This document shows, one piece after another, positions 23,951 through 33,137 of a stretch of DNA of 64,000 nucleotides. The stretch spans positions 62,001-126,000 of the forward strand of contig NZ_PPHF01000136.1 of NCBI RefSeq assembly GCF_002904335.1. Direction: 5' to 3'. The notes beneath the pieces are model-generated. The model ran no database searches. It was not told the DNA's origin and saw nothing but the letters and a program-made list of their open reading frames with translations. The position numbers and the translations under genes are program-made. How positions within the stretch are numbered: position 1 is the stretch's first letter; the number at the start of each line of letters is the position of its first letter. The DNA is from Amycolatopsis sp. CA-126428 (GTDB lineage: Bacteria > Actinomycetota > Actinomycetes > Mycobacteriales > Pseudonocardiaceae).

Positions 23951-25732
23951 GTGGTCTACGCGGTCGTGGTGGCGTGGCTGGTCGTCGCCGCGATCGTGGT
24001 GCTGACCTGGCACCGCCTCGACGCCGACCGCGGCTGGCGCGCGTTCGTCCTGACCCTCGTCCTCGGCCTTTCCCTGCTGCACCAGCTGCTGTTCGCGACC
24101 GTCACCGAGGACGCGCTCGTCACGTTCCGCTACGCGCAGAACATCGCCGACGGCAACGGCCCGGTCTTCAACCCCGGCGAACGCGTCGAGGGGTACACGA
24201 ACTTCCTCTGGCTGGTGCTGGTCGCCCTGCCGCGCGCCGCGTTCGGGGCCGACGTCCGCACCACGGCCGTCGTCCTGGGGGTCGTCGCCGCGCTCGGCTG
24301 CGTGCTCGTGTCCTGCTTCCTGGTCAACCGGATCGTCGCCGCGCCGCGCCCGGCGATCGGCGTCGCCGCCGCCGTGCTCACCGCGAGCGCCGGCGGCCTC
24401 GCCGTGTACGGGGCTTCGGGCTCCGAGGTCCCGCTGTTCGTGCTGCTCGTCCTGGCCACCGGCTACGCGCTCGCCGCGCGCCGCCCGGTCGTCGCCGGGG
24501 TGCTCGTCGCTTTCGCCGTCATGACCAGCCCGGAAGGCCTGGTGGTCGCCGTGCTGGCCGGCCTGTGGCTCGCCGGCGCCGCGCTCAAGGGGAGGCACAG
24601 CTGGTGGGCGCCGGTCGGGTACGTGCAAAGCGCGCTGGTCTTCCTGATCCCGCGGCTGGCCTGGCGCGCGACGTTTTACCAGCACTTCGTCCCCGCGCCG
24701 CTGGCCGCGAAGCTCGGTGGGACGCTCGACGCGCGCGTCGCCGCCGGCTGGCCGTACCTGTCCGGGTTCGCCCTGGCGCACCAGGGATTCCTGCTGCTGG
24801 GGCTGGTCGCCGCGGTCGCGCTGGCGCTGCGCCGCACCGAAACGGCGGCTCGGGGCGATGCCGTGGTGGGCGCGGCTGCCGTTCGCGGGTCCCGGGAGGC
24901 GCCGGCTCGGGGTGAAGCCGCGGTGGGCACAGCGGCTTCCCGGGTGGCGGAGTCCCCGGCTCGGGGCAATGCCGTGGTGGGCACCGCCGTGGAGGCCCGG
25001 GCCCTGCTCTGGCTGTTGTTCGCGATGGCCGCCGGGCTGGCCACGGCCGCGGTGCTCATCGGCGGCGATCCGGGCCCGTCGTGGCGGCTGCTGGCCCCGC
25101 TGCCGCCGCTGCTCGCCGTCGCGGCCGCGGGGACGTACGGCGTGCTGACCGTGAACGTCGTGGCCAAGCCGTCGCCGCGGCCGAAGCCGTGGACCGGTGG
25201 GACGCGGCTGGTGCCGGTGACCGCCTGCGGGCTGGCCGGGATCGCGATCCTCGTCTCGGTGTTCAGCCCCGAGATGCTCGACCGCGTCCGCGTCTGGCAC
25301 TCGCACGGCACCGAGCTCGCCGAAATCGGCGGCTGGCTGGGCGATTACCTGCCGCCCGGATCGGTGGTCAGCACCGCCGCGCCCGGCGCGCTCGCCGCCC
25401 ACGGCGGGCCGTTGCTCATCATCGACGTCCTCGGCCGCACCGACGACCACATCGCCCGCGAAGGACGGCACGACGGCGGCACCGCGACCGACTACGACTA
25501 CGTCGTCAACGTCCGCCGCCCGACCGTCGCCGTGCCCGCCGACGGCGGTTACGCCGACCGCCAGCACTGCGCGATCGACCCGGTGTACGCGGGCAAGTAC
25601 GAGGTCGCGACCTTCCGCCGCGTCGGCACGCCCTACTGGGTCTCGGTGTACCCGCGGGCGGAACAGGTGAAGACCCTGGTCGCCGACCTCGACCAGGGAC
25701 CGGACTTCCGCTACGTACCCTGTCCTTCGTGA
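23951..25732 (+). CDS. AftB-like GT-C membrane glycosyltransferase with an in-frame repeat insertion
   Basis: A 593-residue integral membrane protein (GTG start after GGAGGGGG). The first loop has TEDALVTFRYAQNIADGNGP followed by VFNPGERVEGYTNFLW, the arrangement seen in AftB-type terminal arabinofuranosyltransferases and related GT-C enzymes that use decaprenylphosphoryl sugars outside the membrane; the acidic pair of that loop is E-D here. About ten helices follow, then a soluble C-terminal domain. Residues ~298-348 hold three repeats of the type ARG(D/E/N)A(V/A)VG(A/T)A, which DNA comparison shows to be a dispersed GC-rich repeat inserted in frame. It is coupled to the next gene by a GTGA overlap. 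Sugar specificity is inferred. Confidence 0.75.
   Translation: MVYAVVVAWLVVAAIVVLTWHRLDADRGWRAFVLTLVLGLSLLHQLLFATVTEDALVTFRYAQNIADGNGPVFNPGERVEGYTNFLWLVLVALPRAAFGADVRTTAVVLGVVAALGCVLVSCFLVNRIVAAPRPAIGVAAAVLTASAGGLAVYGASGSEVPLFVLLVLATGYALAARRPVVAGVLVAFAVMTSPEGLVVAVLAGLWLAGAALKGRHSWWAPVGYVQSALVFLIPRLAWRATFYQHFVPAPLAAKLGGTLDARVAAGWPYLSGFALAHQGFLLLGLVAAVALALRRTETAARGDAVVGAAAVRGSREAPARGEAAVGTAASRVAESPARGNAVVGTAVEARALLWLLFAMAAGLATAAVLIGGDPGPSWRLLAPLPPLLAVAAAGTYGVLTVNVVAKPSPRPKPWTGGTRLVPVTACGLAGIAILVSVFSPEMLDRVRVWHSHGTELAEIGGWLGDYLPPGSVVSTAAPGALAAHGGPLLIIDVLGRTDDHIAREGRHDGGTATDYDYVVNVRRPTVAVPADGGYADRQHCAIDPVYAGKYEVATFRRVGTPYWVSVYPRAEQVKTLVADLDQGPDFRYVPCPS
24846..24989 (+). repeat. Three in-frame copies of a dispersed GC-rich repeat inside the GT-C gene
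   Basis: Copies beginning CGGCTCGGGG at 24846, 24903 and 24957 are spaced 57 and 54 bases, both multiples of three, so the reading frame is kept. The third copy with its left flank (about 24937-24993) is roughly 80% alike to the non-coding element at 45456-45510. This indicates a mobile or recombining palindromic element that has entered a coding sequence. Confidence 0.7.
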
Positions 25733-27168
25733 AGCTCGAGGCCCCGGACCGGCAGCTGAGCGCCGAGGCGCGGCTCGGGCTCGGGGTGTTCGGCACGTCG
25801 CTCGCCCTGTTCGTGGTGCGGTTCCTGGTGCCGCGGCCGATCGCGATGTCCAACAACGGCGACGGCGGCCGGGTGCTGTGCGGTGCCGGGATCACCTGGA
25901 AGGGCCTGCCCGAGCCGTTCGTCCACCTCGCCTACACGCCCGCGCCGGGGACGCCGCCGTGCCGCCCGACGTACCTGCTCACGCAGAGCTGGCTCGCGGA
26001 CCTCGCCGTCCGGATCGGCCGGCTGATCGGCCTCCCCGGCACGCTGAGCCTCGTCATCCTGGGCCTGCTGAGCAGCGTCATCGCGGCGGCGGCGATCACC
26101 GCGATCGTGCTCGGCCTGCCGCACCCGCGCCGCACCCGGCTGTTCGTGGCGGCCGGGCTCCTGCTGGTCGTCGCGGATTCGGCGTTCTTCGGGTACTTCG
26201 CGGCGATCCTCGGCGAAGGCGCGGCCTTCCTCGGCCTGCTGCTCGCCGCCGGTGGCCTGCTCCTGACCGCGCGCGAGGGCCGGTGGAGCCACGCGGGCAT
26301 GGCGGTGACGTTCGTGGGCGGCGTCCTGGCGGTCAACGCCAAGGTCCAGACGCTGATCATCCTGCCGATCCTCGCGCCGGCGATCCTGCTGGTCCGGCCG
26401 GGCAGGCTGCGCGGGGCCAAGCGGTGGGCGTCGGCGGTGCTGGTCATCGGCGCGATCGGCGCCGTCACGCTCTACGCGCAGCAGAGCGTCGAGCCCGCGC
26501 GAGCCCCTGACGGCACGTACACCGAGTTCCCGGGCGACGACTCGCGCGAGATCAACGTCTTCAACTCGATCTTCCTCAACATCGTCGACGGGCGGCACGA
26601 CACCCGGGCCGACCTGGCCGAGCTCGGGCTGCCGCCGTCGTTCGCGCAGTACGCGGGCAACGGCTGGTGGCACCCGCACCCGGCCACGATGGACCCGCTG
26701 TACCCGCGGTACCGCGACAAGATCAGCCGCCGGAACGTCGTGACGTACTTCGCCACGCACCCGGGCCGGACCCTCGAGGTGCTCGACCGCGCCGCGACCG
26801 ACCAGCTCACGGCGCGCCCGGACTACCTCGGCAGCTTCGACCAGAGCGCCGGGTTCCCGCCGCACGCCCAGGAGCACCGGGTGCCGGTGGTGTCGTGGCT
26901 GACCGGCCTGATCGCCCCGCTCGGGCTGTTCGCGCTGGTGCCGATCTGGCTGATCGCGGCGGTCAGGGCCTGGCGACGACGCCGGACCGCGCTGGGGGTC
27001 GCGCCCGCGTTCCTGCTCGCCGTCTCGGTGACGCAGTTCGGCACGGCGGCGCTGGGCGACGGCATCGAGGGCGTCAAGCACCAGTCCGTCGCCCTGTTCG
27101 CGCTGCTGATCGCGCTCGTATTGTGTTCTTCCCCGCTGAACCGTCGTTCCGAACCTACGGTCCCGTAA
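25729..27168 (+). CDS. Multi-pass membrane protein of unknown function (GT-C-like topology)
   Basis: A 479-residue membrane protein whose GTG start overlaps the stop of the upstream GT-C-like gene. Around nine hydrophobic helices are visible (FGTSLALFVVRFLV, then SLVILGLLSSVIAAAAITAI and others). A long extracytoplasmic loop at about residues 260-370 contains aromatic and charged stretches such as NGWWHPHPATMDPLYPRYRD. The C-terminal helices end SVALFALLIALVLCS. I do not recognise a named family. Tight coupling to the glycosyltransferase suggests a partner in the same glycan step, either a second GT-C enzyme or a transport or regulatory subunit. Confidence 0.75.
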   Translation: MKLEAPDRQLSAEARLGLGVFGTSLALFVVRFLVPRPIAMSNNGDGGRVLCGAGITWKGLPEPFVHLAYTPAPGTPPCRPTYLLTQSWLADLAVRIGRLIGLPGTLSLVILGLLSSVIAAAAITAIVLGLPHPRRTRLFVAAGLLLVVADSAFFGYFAAILGEGAAFLGLLLAAGGLLLTAREGRWSHAGMAVTFVGGVLAVNAKVQTLIILPILAPAILLVRPGRLRGAKRWASAVLVIGAIGAVTLYAQQSVEPARAPDGTYTEFPGDDSREINVFNSIFLNIVDGRHDTRADLAELGLPPSFAQYAGNGWWHPHPATMDPLYPRYRDKISRRNVVTYFATHPGRTLEVLDRAATDQLTARPDYLGSFDQSAGFPPHAQEHRVPVVSWLTGLIAPLGLFALVPIWLIAAVRAWRRRRTALGVAPAFLLAVSVTQFGTAALGDGIEGVKHQSVALFALLIALVLCSSPLNRRSEPTVP

Positions 27169-27177
27169 CCTTGCCGG

Positions 27178-27906
27178 ATGGCTGACCTGGTTTACCCGCC
27201 CGTGATCGCGGCGGCCCGGACGATGTTCCGGGTACTCGACAACCGCATCCGGATCGAAGGTGCGGAGCACATCCCGCGCCGCGGCGGTGCGGTCATCGCC
27301 TGCAACCACGTGAGCTACCTGGACTTCATCTTCTGCGGCCTCGGCGCCCGCCCGGCCAAGCGGCTGACGCGGTTCATGGCGAAGAAGGAGATCTTCGACA
27401 ACCGCATCGCCGGGCCGCTGATGCGCGGCATGCACCACATCTCCGTCGACCGCTCCGCCGGGCTCGCCTCCTACCGCGAGGCGCTCGGGAAGCTGCAGTC
27501 CGGCGAGGTCGTCGGCGTCTTCCCCGAAGCCACCATCAGCCGGTCGTTCACCGTCAAGGAGATCAAGTCGGGCGCCGTCCGGATGGCCGCGGCGGCCCAC
27601 GTCCCGGTGGTGCCGATGGCGCTGTGGGGCACCCAGCGGCTCTGGACGAAGGGCCGGCCGAAGGACCTGACCCGCCGGCACGTGCCCGTCTCGATCCTCA
27701 TCGGCGAGCCGATGCACCCGGCGAAGGGTGACGACTGGGACGTCGTGACCAAGGAGCTGCGCACCCGGATGAGCGCGCTGCTCGACCGGGCCCAGGCCGA
27801 GTACCCGGACCAGCCGGCGTCCGACGAGGACCGCTGGTGGCTGCCCGCCCACCTGGGCGGCACGGCGCCGACCCCGGCCGAAGCGGCCGAGCTCGACCGC
27901 CACTAG
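27178..27906 (+). CDS. PlsC-like 1-acyl-sn-glycerol-3-phosphate acyltransferase
   Basis: A 242-residue LPLAT-fold acyltransferase. The catalytic HX4D box is NHVSYLD (H44, D49), block II is around RFMAKKEIF, block III is FPEATISRS (115-123, with Ala in place of the usual Gly of FPEGT), and block IV contains PVVPMALWG. It moves an acyl chain from CoA or ACP to lysophosphatidate or a related lipid at the membrane. It starts 9 bases after the preceding membrane-protein gene. Actinobacteria have several PlsC paralogues, some acting on glycolipids, so the acceptor is uncertain. Confidence 0.9.
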   Translation: MADLVYPPVIAAARTMFRVLDNRIRIEGAEHIPRRGGAVIACNHVSYLDFIFCGLGARPAKRLTRFMAKKEIFDNRIAGPLMRGMHHISVDRSAGLASYREALGKLQSGEVVGVFPEATISRSFTVKEIKSGAVRMAAAAHVPVVPMALWGTQRLWTKGRPKDLTRRHVPVSILIGEPMHPAKGDDWDVVTKELRTRMSALLDRAQAEYPDQPASDEDRWWLPAHLGGTAPTPAEAAELDRH

Positions 27907-27910
27907 AGAG

Positions 27911-28726
27911 CTAGAACCAGCGCTCGAGAACCTGCGCGACGCCGTCCTCGCCGGCCGGGCCGGTGACCTCGTCGGCCACCGCGAGCAGCTTCGGGTGCCC
28001 GTTCTGCATCGCGACGCCGTGGCCGGCCCAGCGGAGCATCTCGACGTCGTTGGGCATGTCGCCGAACGCGATCACCTGCGCGGGGTCGACTTCCAGCCGC
28101 TCGGCGACGTCGGCGAGGCCGGTCGCCTTGGTGATGCCGTGCGCGGACACCTCGACCAGGCCGCCCGACGACGAGTACGTCACGTCGACGTCCCGGTCGA
28201 ACAGCGCGTCGACCGCGTCCGCCATCTCCTGGGACGACATCCCGCGGTGGCTGACCAGCAGCTTGATCGCCGGGTGCCCGAGGACCTCGGCGCGCGGCCC
28301 GGTGCGGCCTTCGCCGTCGCCCCACGGGTTGTGGTAGTCCGGCTCGATCACGAAGTTGCGCATGTCGTGGTCGACCGCGCCGGTGCTGACGCGCTCGGTC
28401 GCCAGCCGGCAACCCGGCAGCGCCTTATCGAGCGCGTGCGCGATGTCGTGCAGCAGCGTGGGCTCGAGCAGGCCGTGCACCTCGATGACCTCTTCGCGGC
28501 CGCAGTCGTACAGGACCGCGCCGTTCGCGCACACCGCGTACCCGGTGAGCTCGAGCGGCTTCGCGATCGGGGCGATCCACCGCGGCGGGCGGCCGCTGGC
28601 CAGGACGAACGGCACTCCCGCCTCGATCGCCCGGCGGACGGCCGCGATCGTGCGGCCGGTCAGGGATTCGGAGGGGCCGAGCAGGGTGCCGTCGACGTCG
28701 GACGCGATCAACTGGGGTCTCTCCAC
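27911..28726 (-). CDS. HAD-superfamily (Cof-type) phosphatase
   Basis: A 271-residue type IIB HAD hydrolase. Motif I is LIASDVDGTLLG at the N-terminus, motif II is FVLASGRPP, motif III has the lysine in HPAIKLLVSH, and motif IV is IAFGDMPNDVEMLRWAG. It dephosphorylates small molecules, typically sugar phosphates or flavin precursors. The GTG at 28726 is chosen because it directly precedes the conserved Asp-containing strand; longer in-frame extensions run across the promoter of the divergent flavin oxidoreductase. It converges with the PlsC-like gene with only a few bases between. Confidence 0.9.
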   Translation of the reverse strand: MERPQLIASDVDGTLLGPSESLTGRTIAAVRRAIEAGVPFVLASGRPPRWIAPIAKPLELTGYAVCANGAVLYDCGREEVIEVHGLLEPTLLHDIAHALDKALPGCRLATERVSTGAVDHDMRNFVIEPDYHNPWGDGEGRTGPRAEVLGHPAIKLLVSHRGMSSQEMADAVDALFDRDVDVTYSSSGGLVEVSAHGITKATGLADVAERLEVDPAQVIAFGDMPNDVEMLRWAGHGVAMQNGHPKLLAVADEVTGPAGEDGVAQVLERWF

Positions 28727-28807
28727 CCGGCCATTGTCCCTGACTCGTTCGGGGGAAGACTTCCCCGTCCGTGCGACGGCCGGTGGTAACCGATAGCGTC
28801 CGGACCC

Positions 28808-29689
28808 GTGCGAGTTGGCATCGTGATTCTTCCGGAAGATCGTTGGTGGGCCGCCGAGCCGAAGTGGCGCGCGGCCGAGGAGTACGGCTTCGACCACGCC
28901 TGGACCTACGACCACCTGGGCTGGCGCAACCTGGTCGACGGACCCTGGTTCTCCGCCGTCCCGACCCTGACCGCGGCGGCGATGGTGACGTCCCGCATCC
29001 GGCTCGGCACGTTCGTCGCGTCGCCGGTCGCCCGGCACCCCGTGCCGTTCATGCGCGAGCTGAACACCCTCGACGACGTCTCGGACGGCCGGCTCGTCCT
29101 CGGCGTCGGCGCGGGTGTCGACCACCACCACTACGACGGCGCGGTGCTCGACGCCCCCGAGCTGACGCCCAAGCAGCGCGTCGACCGCTTCACCGAGTTC
29201 GTCGAGGCGCTCGACGGGCTGCTCATGACCGACAAGTTCGACTTCGACGGCGAGTACTACCGGGCCCGCGGGGCCCGCAACCTGCCCGGCCCGGTCCAGC
29301 GGCCGCGGCTGCCGTTCGTCGTCGCGGCGAACGGGCCGCGCACGATGACCCTCGCCGCGCGCTTCGGCGCGGGCTGGGTGACCACCGGCAAGGGCGGCGA
29401 CACCGCCGACGAGTGGTGGGCCGGCATCAAGCAGCTCACCGAGGTCTTCGACCAGCGGCTGGACGCGGTGGGCCGCGAGCGGGCGAGCATCCAGCGGCAC
29501 CTCAGCCTGGACGCGTCGCCGGTCTTTTCGCTGACCAGCGTCGAGGCGTTCCGTGACGCGGTGGGCCGGGCGCGGGAGCTGGGCTTCACCGACGTCATCT
29601 CGCACTGGCCGCGGTCGTCGTCGCCCTACGAGGGCCGGGAAGCCGTCCTGGAGCAGGTCGCGAGCGACGTCCTGCCGGAGCTCCACTAG
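28808..29689 (+). CDS. LLM-class flavin-dependent oxidoreductase (F420/FMN, luciferase-like fold)
   Basis: A 293-residue luciferase-like monooxygenase-fold protein. The N-terminal MRVGIVILPEDRWWAAEPKW strand, the FDHAWTYDHLGWR segment, RIRLGTFVASPVARHPVPFM and the glycine-rich LVLGVGAGVDHHHYDG are characteristic. Such proteins use reduced FMN or coenzyme F420; in actinomycetes F420-dependent members are frequent. GTG start at 28808. There is no luxAB-type heterodimer partner, so despite the LuxC/LuxE genes elsewhere this should not be read as a luciferase. Substrate unknown. It is followed by a strong bidirectional terminator. Confidence 0.88.
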   Translation: MRVGIVILPEDRWWAAEPKWRAAEEYGFDHAWTYDHLGWRNLVDGPWFSAVPTLTAAAMVTSRIRLGTFVASPVARHPVPFMRELNTLDDVSDGRLVLGVGAGVDHHHYDGAVLDAPELTPKQRVDRFTEFVEALDGLLMTDKFDFDGEYYRARGARNLPGPVQRPRLPFVVAANGPRTMTLAARFGAGWVTTGKGGDTADEWWAGIKQLTEVFDQRLDAVGRERASIQRHLSLDASPVFSLTSVEAFRDAVGRARELGFTDVISHWPRSSSPYEGREAVLEQVASDVLPELH

Positions 29690-29782
29690 TCCGAACGAGT
29701 GACATTGCGGTGATCGGGAAACCGATTGTCGCGCCCCGGGCGTCGGTACTTTGCAGACGAGACCACCCCGGGGGGTGCGGGG

Positions 29783-29821
29783 GCCCTCGTGGCCGCGGAG
29801 GGGCGCCGCGGCCACGAGGGC
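29783..29821. terminator. Perfect 16-bp hairpin between convergent genes
   Basis: Arms 29783-29798 and 29806-29821 are exact reverse complements with a 7-base loop. The hairpin lies between the stop of the flavin oxidoreductase (29689) and that of the convergent DUF6541 gene (29825), so it should serve both. Confidence 0.8.
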
Positions 29822-29824
29822 GTT

Positions 29825-31834
29825 CTACTTCACGATCCGGTAGATGGTCGCACCCGGGTTCCGGTACACGACTTCGAGGAAGTCGTGCCCGTCCAGGTGC
29901 CGCAGGCCCGGCGCGATGGGTGTGTCCCGGCGGATGGTGCCGCTGCCCACCAGCACGTAATGGACGTCGAGCCGCTGAACGGCCGCGCGCACCTGCGGGT
30001 CGCTGTCGTAGTCGGCGAAGTGCTGGGCCAGGTACAGCGCGTCCGGCGGGGCCACGCCCGCGTCATAGTGGCCGGCGACCGGGTGCACGCCGGTCAGGGC
30101 GTACATCCAGGCCGTGCCGTCGAGCCGGTCGTTGAGCACCTTCTGGCCGGCCGGGATGCCGAGCGTGCCGAGGCGGTCCATCGCGTCGATCTCGTCCTGG
30201 CTGACCGGCGGGACCACCTCGCCGGGCAGGCCGTTGTAGTAGAGCAGCGACACCGTCTTGGCGTTGGCCGCGCGGTAGAACCCGCCGGTCAGCACGCCCA
30301 TCGCCACCACCAGAAGCACCGCCGTCGCCAGCCCGACCCGGCCGGTCAGCCACGGCCGCGCCCGTACCCACGCACGTCCGCTCGCGACCTTCGCCAGCCA
30401 CTGCTGGGCCTCGCTCATGCCGTGCGCGGCGAGCAGGCACAGCGGGATCGCCGCCAGCGCCATCAGCCGGAACCGGTCGTTCCACCAGGGCCGCGACAGG
30501 CTGATCACCCACTCTTCGCCGCCGAAGCACGCGACGAGGACGAACAGCGTGGACAGCCCGATCGCCGAGAGCACCAGCCAGCGCATCCGCCGCAGCCGCA
30601 CCAGCGTGAACACGCCGATGGCGAGGAACACCGTCAGCCAGATCTGCGGCACCGGCAGCACCTGCTTGAACGTCGCCAGCATCGCCAGGGCCTTCCACAC
30701 CGCCATGTGGGAGCCCCAGGGGTGGTACGGATACGACCCGGACGTGAAGGTGAGCGCGCCCAGGATCATCGGCGCGGCCAGCACACCCGCCGCCACCATC
30801 ACCGGGACCATGCGCAGGACGTCGCCGCCGACGACCCGCCAGGCGCGCCTGCCCTCGGGAACGCCGTCGACGCGGCGGCCGCGCAGCGCCCGGTACCAGC
30901 GCTGCACCACCAGCGGGAAGGCGAACAGGAGCGCCCCGAACAGCGCGCTCGAGTGCGCGGCGAGCAGGCCGGTCGCGCTCAGCGCGAGCACCGCGCCGGT
31001 GTCCACGCCCGGCCGCACGACGAACCGCTGCAGCGCGATCACCGCCAGCGGCGTCAGCACGATGCCGAGCGCGAAGGGCAGCAGGCCGCTCGACACCGAT
31101 TCGTACGCCCCGGTCGTCGCGCCGCCCGCGACCAGCGCGGCGCTGCCGGCGAACACCGCGCGGCCGCCGAGCTGGCGCACCAAGGCGGCCATGGCCAGCG
31201 CGAACAGCCCGGCGATGGGCATCGTGATCGCGTTCAGCGTGACCGGGATCGACGTCCCGGACAGCTCGTAGACCAGGGCGCCGACCAGGTGGTAGGCGTT
31301 CGGGTAGAAGGAGCCGCCGGGGTACCAGTTGATGGTGCCCATGCCGGTCAGGGAGCCGTCGCCGGTCTCGGCGATGTAGCGGATGCCGTTCGCGTGGAAC
31401 ACGGTGTCCCAGCGCTGGAACACCGCGGTCGTCCCGCCGCGGCCGGTGACCACCACGGCGACCGACACGGCGACGGCGATCGCCACGCAGGCCCCGACGG
31501 CCAGGTGCGCCCGGCGGGTCCACGGCTCCGCCGGCTCCTCGGCCCCCGGCGTCGACCAGCCACGCCCGGTGAAGAGCCGGCGCAGGCCGTAGAGCACGGC
31601 GGCGAGCAGCAGCGTGCCCGCGGCGACGCTGAGCGAGCCGTACGGGATGTGGGCGATGGCCAGCCACGGGCCGGCCAGGCCGGTGATGGCGTAGCTGAGC
31701 AGCGGCGCGAGCCCGGCGAGGGCCCAGCCGCGGAGACCGGCGGCCCACCCGACGACGCCGCCAGGCACCGCGAGTACGGCCAGGTAGGTGGCCACCGCGG
31801 CGAAGTAGCTCCAGAAGTCCTCGGGTGCAGGCAC
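29825..31834 (-). CDS. DUF6541-type multi-pass membrane protein (copy 2)
   Basis: A 669-residue paralogue of the protein at 21805-23730. Equivalent segments are SFYPNAYHLVGALVYELSG, LSRPWWNDRFRLMALAAIPL and LNDRLDGTAWMYALTGVHPV, followed by a hydrophilic tail ending VYRNPGATIYRIVK, almost the same ending as copy 1 (VYRNPDAVIYRLVP). It is mostly transmembrane. The GTG at 31834 is preferred to the far upstream ATG because the upstream extension overlaps the start of glf. Adjacent and divergent to glf, it probably belongs to the envelope-glycan system; DUF6541 members occur near galactan/arabinan genes, but no activity is established. Confidence 0.82.
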   Translation of the reverse strand: MPAPEDFWSYFAAVATYLAVLAVPGGVVGWAAGLRGWALAGLAPLLSYAITGLAGPWLAIAHIPYGSLSVAAGTLLLAAVLYGLRRLFTGRGWSTPGAEEPAEPWTRRAHLAVGACVAIAVAVSVAVVVTGRGGTTAVFQRWDTVFHANGIRYIAETGDGSLTGMGTINWYPGGSFYPNAYHLVGALVYELSGTSIPVTLNAITMPIAGLFALAMAALVRQLGGRAVFAGSAALVAGGATTGAYESVSSGLLPFALGIVLTPLAVIALQRFVVRPGVDTGAVLALSATGLLAAHSSALFGALLFAFPLVVQRWYRALRGRRVDGVPEGRRAWRVVGGDVLRMVPVMVAAGVLAAPMILGALTFTSGSYPYHPWGSHMAVWKALAMLATFKQVLPVPQIWLTVFLAIGVFTLVRLRRMRWLVLSAIGLSTLFVLVACFGGEEWVISLSRPWWNDRFRLMALAAIPLCLLAAHGMSEAQQWLAKVASGRAWVRARPWLTGRVGLATAVLLVVAMGVLTGGFYRAANAKTVSLLYYNGLPGEVVPPVSQDEIDAMDRLGTLGIPAGQKVLNDRLDGTAWMYALTGVHPVAGHYDAGVAPPDALYLAQHFADYDSDPQVRAAVQRLDVHYVLVGSGTIRRDTPIAPGLRHLDGHDFLEVVYRNPGATIYRIVK

Positions 31835-31913
31835 TGCTTTCCAGGTGTGTCGTAGGCCGAAATGTGATAGTCGGGTGCGGGCCGGGTCAGCGACCTGCGT
31901 ACCCTCGACGCCC

Positions 31914-33137
31914 GTGAGCGCGCACACGAACCCCGCCAAGATTACTGAAGACGATTTCGCAGGTTACGACCTCGTCGTCGTCGGGTCCGGTTTCTTCGGC
32001 CTGACCGTCGCCGAACGGGCCGCGGCCGAGCTGGGCAAGAAGGTCCTCATCCTCGAGCGGCGCAGCCACCTCGGCGGCAACGCCTACTCGGAGCCCGACC
32101 CGGAGACCGGGATCGAGGTGCACAAGTACGGGGCGCACCTGTTCCACACCTCGAACAAGCGGGTGTGGGAGTACGTGAACCGGTTCACCGAGTTCACGAA
32201 CTACCAGCACCGCGTCTTCGCGCGGGTCAAGGACCAAGTCTACTCGTTCCCGATGAACCTGGCCCTGATCAACCAGTTCTTCGGCAAGTCGCACACCCCC
32301 GACGAGGCCCGCGAGCTCATCGCGAAGCAGTCGTCGGAGTTCGAGACCTCCGCCGCGCAGAACCTCGAAGAGAAGGCGATCTCGCTGGTCGGCCGCCCCC
32401 TCTACGAGGCGTTCATCCGCGGTTACACGGCGAAGCAGTGGGAGAACGACCCCAAGAACCTGGGCGAGAACATCATCACGCGCCTGCCGGTCCGCTACAA
32501 CTTCGACAACCGGTACTTCAACGACACCTACGAGGGCCTGCCCGTCAACGGGTACACCGCGTGGCTCGAGAAGATGGCCGAGCACGAGAACATCGAGATC
32601 CGGCTGAACGTCGACTACTTCGACGTCCGCGAGCACATCCCGGCGGGCACCCCGACCGTCTACACCGGGCCGCTGGACCGCTACTTCGGCTACTCGGCGG
32701 GCCGGTTCACCTGGCGCACCGTCGACTTCGAGTCCGAGGTCGCGCAGACCGGTGATTTCCAGGGCACCTCGGTCGTCAACTACAACGACCAGGAAGTCCC
32801 GTACACCCGGATCATCGAGTTTCGGCACTTCCACCCGGAGCGGGACTACCCCAAGGACAAGACGGTCATCTTCCGCGAGTTCTCCCGCTTCGCGACCGAC
32901 GAAGACGAGCCGTACTACCCGATCAACACCCCGGAGAACCGCGAGAAGCTCGAGGCCTACCGCGAGCTGGCCAAGGCCGAGGCGCGCGAGAAGAACGTGC
33001 TGTTCGGCGGCCGGCTGGGCACGTACAAGTACCTCGACATGCACATGGCCATCGGCTCGGCGCTGTCGGCGTTCGACAACAAGATCGCCCCGCACCTGAC
33101 CGACGGCGCGCCGCTCGACGGGTCCCTCGATGCTTGA
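31914..33137 (+). CDS. glf: UDP-galactopyranose mutase
   Basis: A 407-residue flavoenzyme that interconverts UDP-galactopyranose and UDP-galactofuranose, the donor for galactan. The FAD motif is DLVVVGSGFFGLTVAERAA, followed by RRSHLGGNAYSE and HKYGAHLFHTSNKRVWEYVN, with the active-site His-Arg region VPYTRIIEFRHFHPE. Normal length. The GTG at 31914 is used because it precedes the conserved region by the usual ~25 residues; a longer frame would overlap the divergent promoter. It overlaps the PAP2 gene by 8 bases, and glf-PAP2-ubiA follow one another closely, matching gene content of the mycobacterial Rv3806c-Rv3809c region. Confidence 0.97.
   Translation: MSAHTNPAKITEDDFAGYDLVVVGSGFFGLTVAERAAAELGKKVLILERRSHLGGNAYSEPDPETGIEVHKYGAHLFHTSNKRVWEYVNRFTEFTNYQHRVFARVKDQVYSFPMNLALINQFFGKSHTPDEARELIAKQSSEFETSAAQNLEEKAISLVGRPLYEAFIRGYTAKQWENDPKNLGENIITRLPVRYNFDNRYFNDTYEGLPVNGYTAWLEKMAEHENIEIRLNVDYFDVREHIPAGTPTVYTGPLDRYFGYSAGRFTWRTVDFESEVAQTGDFQGTSVVNYNDQEVPYTRIIEFRHFHPERDYPKDKTVIFREFSRFATDEDEPYYPINTPENREKLEAYRELAKAEAREKNVLFGGRLGTYKYLDMHMAIGSALSAFDNKIAPHLTDGAPLDGSLDA

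Noticed and set aside
28808..29689. Luciferase-like protein as the missing light-producing partner of LuxC/LuxE.
   Set aside because: It is a general LLM/F420-type oxidoreductase, single-subunit, and lies 8 kb away on its own transcript.
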